Made by a program: the position numbers and the translations under genes. A stretch of 10,457 nt of DNA. Origin: Candidatus Omnitrophota bacterium. Its GTDB lineage: Bacteria > Omnitrophota > Koll11 > VGKN01. The notes under the pieces are model-generated. The model was given only the letters and a program-made list of their open reading frames with translations. It was not told the DNA's origin and made no database searches. The DNA lies in NCBI GenBank assembly GCA_016867055.1, contig VGKN01000032.1:1-10457 (forward strand), in the 5' to 3' direction. How positions within the stretch are numbered: the first letter of the stretch is position 1; every line of letters begins with the position of its first letter. Below, in pieces: positions 6,917 through 10,457 of the stretch.

Positions 6917-8255
6917 AACTTTTTGGAAAAGTGCTTCAATAGAAGAAAAATTGCTATGGCTTTATACCGCAACACTCCCCTTTATTAACTTGCCGTTTTG
7001 CCATTTTATGGCTAAGAAAATCCTTTTTGCGGATTTGGTTTTTATAGTGTTATTGCTTGTGATGGGTTTTAAAATTTTTTATAAGCATATCCGCTTTAGC
7101 CTGACTCCTGCGATATCATCTCTCCTTGTGATGTTATCCTCCTTTGTTATATCCTGCCTAAATTCAAACAGCATTATTACCAGTGCTGTGGAATTATCTT
7201 CGCTTATATATTTAATGGTGCTTTTTGTTTTGATAGTAAACATTATGCGAGACAAGGAAAAACTGATAAGGCTTCTATATGTATGGATAATAACGAGCGT
7301 ATCCATATCATTTATCGGCTTAACAGCTTTTTTTATAGCTATATTAGGCAATAACATAACAAGCAACCAATTCTTAAGTTACTCAATTATGGATTCAATG
7401 GCACATCACTTTCCAAGGATTAAAGCCACTTTTGCTATATCAAATATGTTTTTTTCCTATCTTCATACCTCATTTATCGTTGCTGTAATTCTCTTTCTTT
7501 TAGAATCAAGCCTAAGAAAAAAGAGAGTACTTTCAGTTTGCACGGTAATTATTCTGATAACGAGTTTTTTAACCGGCTCAAGAAGACTCGCAGGACTTCT
7601 TCTTAGCCTTTTTTTAATCCTTGTCTTATTCGGTAATGGGAAAATGGCATCTTTGCTTAAATATATAACCTGCTCAGTTTTATCAGTTTTTCTTGTAGCG
7701 TATATTGTTACGAGCATCTGGTTGATATTTCCTGTAAAGATTATTAAAGATGAGGCTAAAAAGACAATTGGTTTGACAGTTAATTATTCCTATGGCACTC
7801 ATTTTCTTTCCCCAGCAGTTTCTGCTAATATGTTCAAAAGACATCCTATTATCGGCGTAGGAATAGGAACATACAACAGGAATTTTAAAGACTATGTCAA
7901 CTGGGAATGGCTAAGCGCTAATTTTGATTTTACGGCTTATCCCGGTTACATTAAACTAATTAAGGAGAAAAATCTTAGTTTTGACCCGCATTCTCTATAT
8001 CTTGGAACCCTTGCTGAGACAGGGCTTATCGGGTTTTTTGGTTTATGTTTTTTTATCATTCATTATATATTATTGTTAACTCGCAGGCTTAGGCTATCTG
8101 GTATGCATAATTTAATACATCCGATTTCTGGTTGCGTCATAGCGGGGTTTATAGGTTTTTTATTGAATGCCCTGACAATGGATATCTTATCAATGAGGCA
8201 CCTCTGGTTTATGCTTGCAGTTGGTATGTCAGCCCATAATATTGAAAATGGATAG
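6903..8255 (+). CDS. O-antigen ligase / Wzy-type polymerase-like membrane protein
   Basis: A 450-residue polytopic membrane protein with roughly ten to twelve hydrophobic segments. It has the family's layout: helices to about residue 280, a large periplasmic loop (about 280-365), then C-terminal helices. Family motifs are TGSRR at 224-228 (the conserved Arg region), MFKRHPIIGVGIGTY at 310-324 and DPHSLYLGTLAETGLIG at 361-377, which holds the conserved histidine H363. These match the O-antigen ligase/Wzy_C family (WaaL, Wzy, PglL-like). Members transfer or polymerise undecaprenyl-linked glycans on the outer side of the membrane. Sequence alone does not separate ligase from polymerase. The start has a good ribosome site, and the 3' end overlaps the next methyltransferase gene by 8 bases. 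It makes a surface glycan the most likely product of the operon. Confidence 0.88.
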   Translation: MKAVKTFWKSASIEEKLLWLYTATLPFINLPFCHFMAKKILFADLVFIVLLLVMGFKIFYKHIRFSLTPAISSLLVMLSSFVISCLNSNSIITSAVELSSLIYLMVLFVLIVNIMRDKEKLIRLLYVWIITSVSISFIGLTAFFIAILGNNITSNQFLSYSIMDSMAHHFPRIKATFAISNMFFSYLHTSFIVAVILFLLESSLRKKRVLSVCTVIILITSFLTGSRRLAGLLLSLFLILVLFGNGKMASLLKYITCSVLSVFLVAYIVTSIWLIFPVKIIKDEAKKTIGLTVNYSYGTHFLSPAVSANMFKRHPIIGVGIGTYNRNFKDYVNWEWLSANFDFTAYPGYIKLIKEKNLSFDPHSLYLGTLAETGLIGFFGLCFFIIHYILLLTRRLRLSGMHNLIHPISGCVIAGFIGFLLNALTMDILSMRHLWFMLAVGMSAHNIENG

Positions 8256-9066
8256 GACAAGAAGAACAAAGAAAACCTATAGCTTTCTTTGGAGAAGGAT
8301 AAAGGAAGTTCATCCTGTTGAAAAATGGCACTTTAATAAGATGCAGGAGGTTCTTGATGAGCCGATACCAAGGGGTATAATAGGCATTGATATAGGCTCA
8401 GGCTGTGGTTACGATACCTATATTATGGCTAAGAACAACCCCTCAATCAAAATTATAAGCATTGATATAAGCGATGGTGTATATACAACCAGAAAACTTA
8501 CATCAAACCTAAAGAACGTATATATTATAAAATGTTCTGTTTCTGATATTCCTCTAAAAAAGTCTATATTTGATTTTGCATATTCCTTTGGAGTTTTACA
8601 TCACACAGTTAATCCTAAGAAGTGCATCTCGGAGATTTCAAGGGTTTTAAAAAAACAAGCTCCGATTTTTGCGTATCTTTATGAGGACCATTCCGAAAAT
8701 CCTATAAGACATATCGCTGTGAAAATAATTTCTAAACTAAGAATTATCACACCAAAACTTCATCCAAAAATTCTTTATGTTCTATGCTGGTTAACCTCCC
8801 CTTTTATTTTTGTCATTTTTTCATTTCCTTCAAAAATTTTAAAACAGTTTAAACTAACCGGCAGTCTTTATAAAAAAATTCCTTTTAATTTTGGAACAGG
8901 TTTTTTTTCTTTGTGCGACGACCTCTATGACCGCTTAAGCGCACCCATTGAACATAGATTCAGCAGACAAAAAGCGTATGAATTATTCTCCGAGAGCGGA
9001 TTTCAGAATATAGGCATTACAAGACTAAATGATAGCGCTGGCTGGGTTATCTGGGGATATAAATAA
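8248..9066 (+). CDS. Class I SAM-dependent methyltransferase
   Basis: I start it at the ATG at 8248, giving 272 residues and an 8-base overlap with the previous gene. The frame extends upstream to a TTG at 8215, but those extra residues are just an out-of-frame reading of the neighbour. Motif I is GIDIGSGCGYDT at 46-57, the strand-2 acidic residue is D73 (SIDIS), and DFAYSFGVLHHT at 109-120 with ISRVLKK at 130-136 completes the Rossmann core. From about 155 to 215 there is a basic, partly hydrophobic stretch (including WLTSPFIFVIFSFP near 181-194) that may contact the membrane. The GFQNIGITRL segment at 251-260 resembles the final strand of these enzymes. It is only distantly similar to the methyltransferase at 4815 and probably acts on a different group. 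The acceptor is unknown; a sugar or lipid-linked intermediate fits the context. Confidence 0.9.
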   Translation: MDRTRRTKKTYSFLWRRIKEVHPVEKWHFNKMQEVLDEPIPRGIIGIDIGSGCGYDTYIMAKNNPSIKIISIDISDGVYTTRKLTSNLKNVYIIKCSVSDIPLKKSIFDFAYSFGVLHHTVNPKKCISEISRVLKKQAPIFAYLYEDHSENPIRHIAVKIISKLRIITPKLHPKILYVLCWLTSPFIFVIFSFPSKILKQFKLTGSLYKKIPFNFGTGFFSLCDDLYDRLSAPIEHRFSRQKAYELFSESGFQNIGITRLNDSAGWVIWGYK

Positions 9067-9071
9067 AGATA

Positions 9072-10457
9072 ATGATTAAAAACCAAAATATAATTTGCAT
9101 ATCATCAATAGATTGGGATTTTGTGTGGCAAGGTCATCAAGAAATTATGTCAACATTTGCTAAAAATGGAAACAGGGTTTTATTTATTGAAAATACAGGG
9201 ATAAGGACACCCTCATTTAAAGATATTCCTCGCCTACAAAAGAGACTTGTTAACTGGATTAAAAGTATAAGAGGTTTCAGGGAGGAAATGGAAAATTTGT
9301 ATGTTTACTCCCCTTTGATTTTACCTTTTCCATATGCCAGACTCGCCAGATTCATAAATAGACATATACTCCTACCAGCGATTAGAAGATGGATGAAAAC
9401 AATGAAGTTTTATAACCCAATTGTATGGACATTCTTGCCAAGTGGCATAGCGCTGGATATTATAAATGATATTGAGAAACAACTTTTAATTTATTATTGT
9501 ATAGCAGATTTTTATGAATTAGTAGATAATTCCAAGAAAGTATCTCGAACCGAGAACGAGTTAATTGAGAAAAGTGATTTAATATTTGTTCAAGGAGAAT
9601 TCTTAAAAAAAAGATGTAGGCGGTTAAACAATAACGTGCACATTTTTCCATTTGGAGTAAAAATGGAGGTATTTGAGAATTTTAACTTTAATCCGGCTGA
9701 AATCCCCAATGATATAAAAGGTATAAAAAAACCTATTATTGGTTATATTGGCGGTATACACAGACATATGGATTTTGATTTGATAAGATTTATGGCAGAA
9801 ACCCATCCTGAATGGTCATTAGTGTTAATTGGGCCTGTTCAGACCAATATTTCCAGAGTATCTGGGTTGCCGAATGTATTTTTTTTGGGGAAGAAAGATT
9901 TCCCAGACTTACCATATTATATAAATGAGTTTGATGTGGGTATTATTCCCTATCTTAATACAGGATATACCGCTACCGTATATCCTACTAAATTGAACGA
10001 ATACCATGCGCTTGGTAAACCTGTGGTTTCAACAGATTTACCAGAGATTGCTGAGTTTAACCTAAAAAATGAAAATTTGATCTTGGTTGGGAATACTCAC
10101 AAGGAGTTTGTTGACCGCATTCTTGAAGCCTTAAATAACACGAACAGGTTGCTATTTGAAAAACGTTTTGCCTCTGCCAGAAGAAACAGTTGGATTAATA
10201 GAATTGAGATGATGAGCGAATTAATACAGGATGCCATTCAGAAAAAATCAGAAGAACCCTTTGATTGGAAAAAGGTTTTTGTCAAAATTTACACTCGGAC
10301 ACGCATAAAATTATTCAGCACAGTTATTATTAGTTTAAGTTTATATACCTTGGTGTTCTATACGCCTTTAGTATGGTTTATGGCAAGCCCCTTAAAAATT
10401 TCTCAGGAACCAGAAAAGGCAGATTGCATTGCAGTCTTTGCTGGAGGAGTAGGTGAA
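9072..10457 (+). CDS. GT4-type glycosyltransferase with C-terminal TM helix and start of a DUF218 (YdcF/SanA/ElyC) domain, 3' truncated
   Basis: The ATG at 9072 is 5 bases after the previous stop, and the frame stays open for 462 codons to the window edge. Residues 1-385 form a GT-B glycosyltransferase of the GT1/GT4 clan, similar in plan to TuaH-type proteins. The N-terminal segment ISSIDWDFVWQGHQEI is at 10-25 and RVLFIENTG follows. The second Rossmann domain opens with PIIGYIGGIHRHMDF near 221-233, and NEFDVGIIPY precedes the nucleotide-sugar loop YPTKLNEYHALGKPVVSTD (304-322, with E310). After a basic stretch (DWKKVFVKIYTRTRIK, 398-413) comes one strong membrane helix at about 414-437. 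Then KADCIAVFAGGVGE (449-462) matches the first strand and glycine loop of DUF218 proteins. Thus a cytoplasmic GT appears joined to a domain that in SanA/ElyC-type proteins lies outside the membrane. Most of the DUF218 domain is off-window, so that part is tentative. Confidence 0.85.
   Translation, partial: MIKNQNIICISSIDWDFVWQGHQEIMSTFAKNGNRVLFIENTGIRTPSFKDIPRLQKRLVNWIKSIRGFREEMENLYVYSPLILPFPYARLARFINRHILLPAIRRWMKTMKFYNPIVWTFLPSGIALDIINDIEKQLLIYYCIADFYELVDNSKKVSRTENELIEKSDLIFVQGEFLKKRCRRLNNNVHIFPFGVKMEVFENFNFNPAEIPNDIKGIKKPIIGYIGGIHRHMDFDLIRFMAETHPEWSLVLIGPVQTNISRVSGLPNVFFLGKKDFPDLPYYINEFDVGIIPYLNTGYTATVYPTKLNEYHALGKPVVSTDLPEIAEFNLKNENLILVGNTHKEFVDRILEALNNTNRLLFEKRFASARRNSWINRIEMMSELIQDAIQKKSEEPFDWKKVFVKIYTRTRIKLFSTVIISLSLYTLVFYTPLVWFMASPLKISQEPEKADCIAVFAGGVGE

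Noticed and set aside
8215..8247. TTG at 8215 as the start of the second methyltransferase
   Set aside because: It adds 11 residues lying wholly inside the end of the O-antigen-ligase-like gene. The ATG at 8248 gives a normal short overlap and a sensible N-terminus.
9725..9731. Possible frameshift at an A-run in the last gene
   Set aside because: Codon-by-codon reading shows seven A residues that keep the glycosyltransferase frame intact across the run, from the start at 9072 to the window end.
9460..9806. Minus-strand open frames near the window end, where no plus-strand gene is obvious without a stop codon
   Set aside because: The region is covered by the plus-strand glycosyltransferase starting at 9072, which runs off the window. 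The antisense frames have no recognisable motifs.

Overview
The window is an AT-rich bacterial segment carrying one unbroken plus-strand run of eight genes. Both end genes are cut by the window edges. Neighbouring genes overlap by 1 to 23 bases or are separated by 2 to 5 bases, and I see no internal promoter, terminator, RNA gene, repeat array, CRISPR or mobile element. It reads as the middle of a long operon for a cell-surface polysaccharide or glycolipid. The mix of many radical SAM proteins, unusual glycosyltransferase fusions, an O-antigen-ligase-like protein and the start of a DUF218 domain resembles genomes of poorly cultured Gram-negative-type lineages such as Omnitrophota or Elusimicrobiota. 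That assignment is an impression from gene content, and no marker gene is present to fix it.

Layout. (1) Bases 1-1742: a 5'-truncated radical SAM enzyme of the B12-binding type, fused in frame to a dolichyl-phosphate-mannose-synthase-like GT2 domain. (2) 1746-3887: a GT2 domain, a membrane region and then a radical SAM/SPASM-type domain in one chain. (3) 3887-4837: a multi-spanning flippase-like protein of the LPG synthase TM/AglD family (UPF0104). (4) 4815-5474: a class I SAM methyltransferase. (5) 5477-6916: a complete B12-binding-type radical SAM enzyme, clearly related to the radical SAM part of gene 1. (6) 6903-8255: an O-antigen ligase/polymerase-like membrane protein. (7) 8248-9066: a second, unrelated-looking class I methyltransferase. 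(8) 9072 to the window end: a GT4-type glycosyltransferase, followed by a transmembrane helix and what looks like the first strand of a DUF218 (YdcF/SanA/ElyC) domain.

How they may work together (inference). The DPM-like domain could load a sugar on a polyprenyl phosphate carrier. The other GT domains would extend a glycan or glycolipid. The UPF0104 protein and the O-antigen-ligase-like protein supply membrane steps such as translocation, transfer or polymerisation. Three radical SAM domains and two methyltransferases would modify the sugar or lipid. The most notable feature is the repeated covalent joining of glycosyltransferases to other catalytic domains: radical SAM-GT2, GT2-radical SAM in the opposite order, and GT4-TM-DUF218. 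The first two are adjacent.
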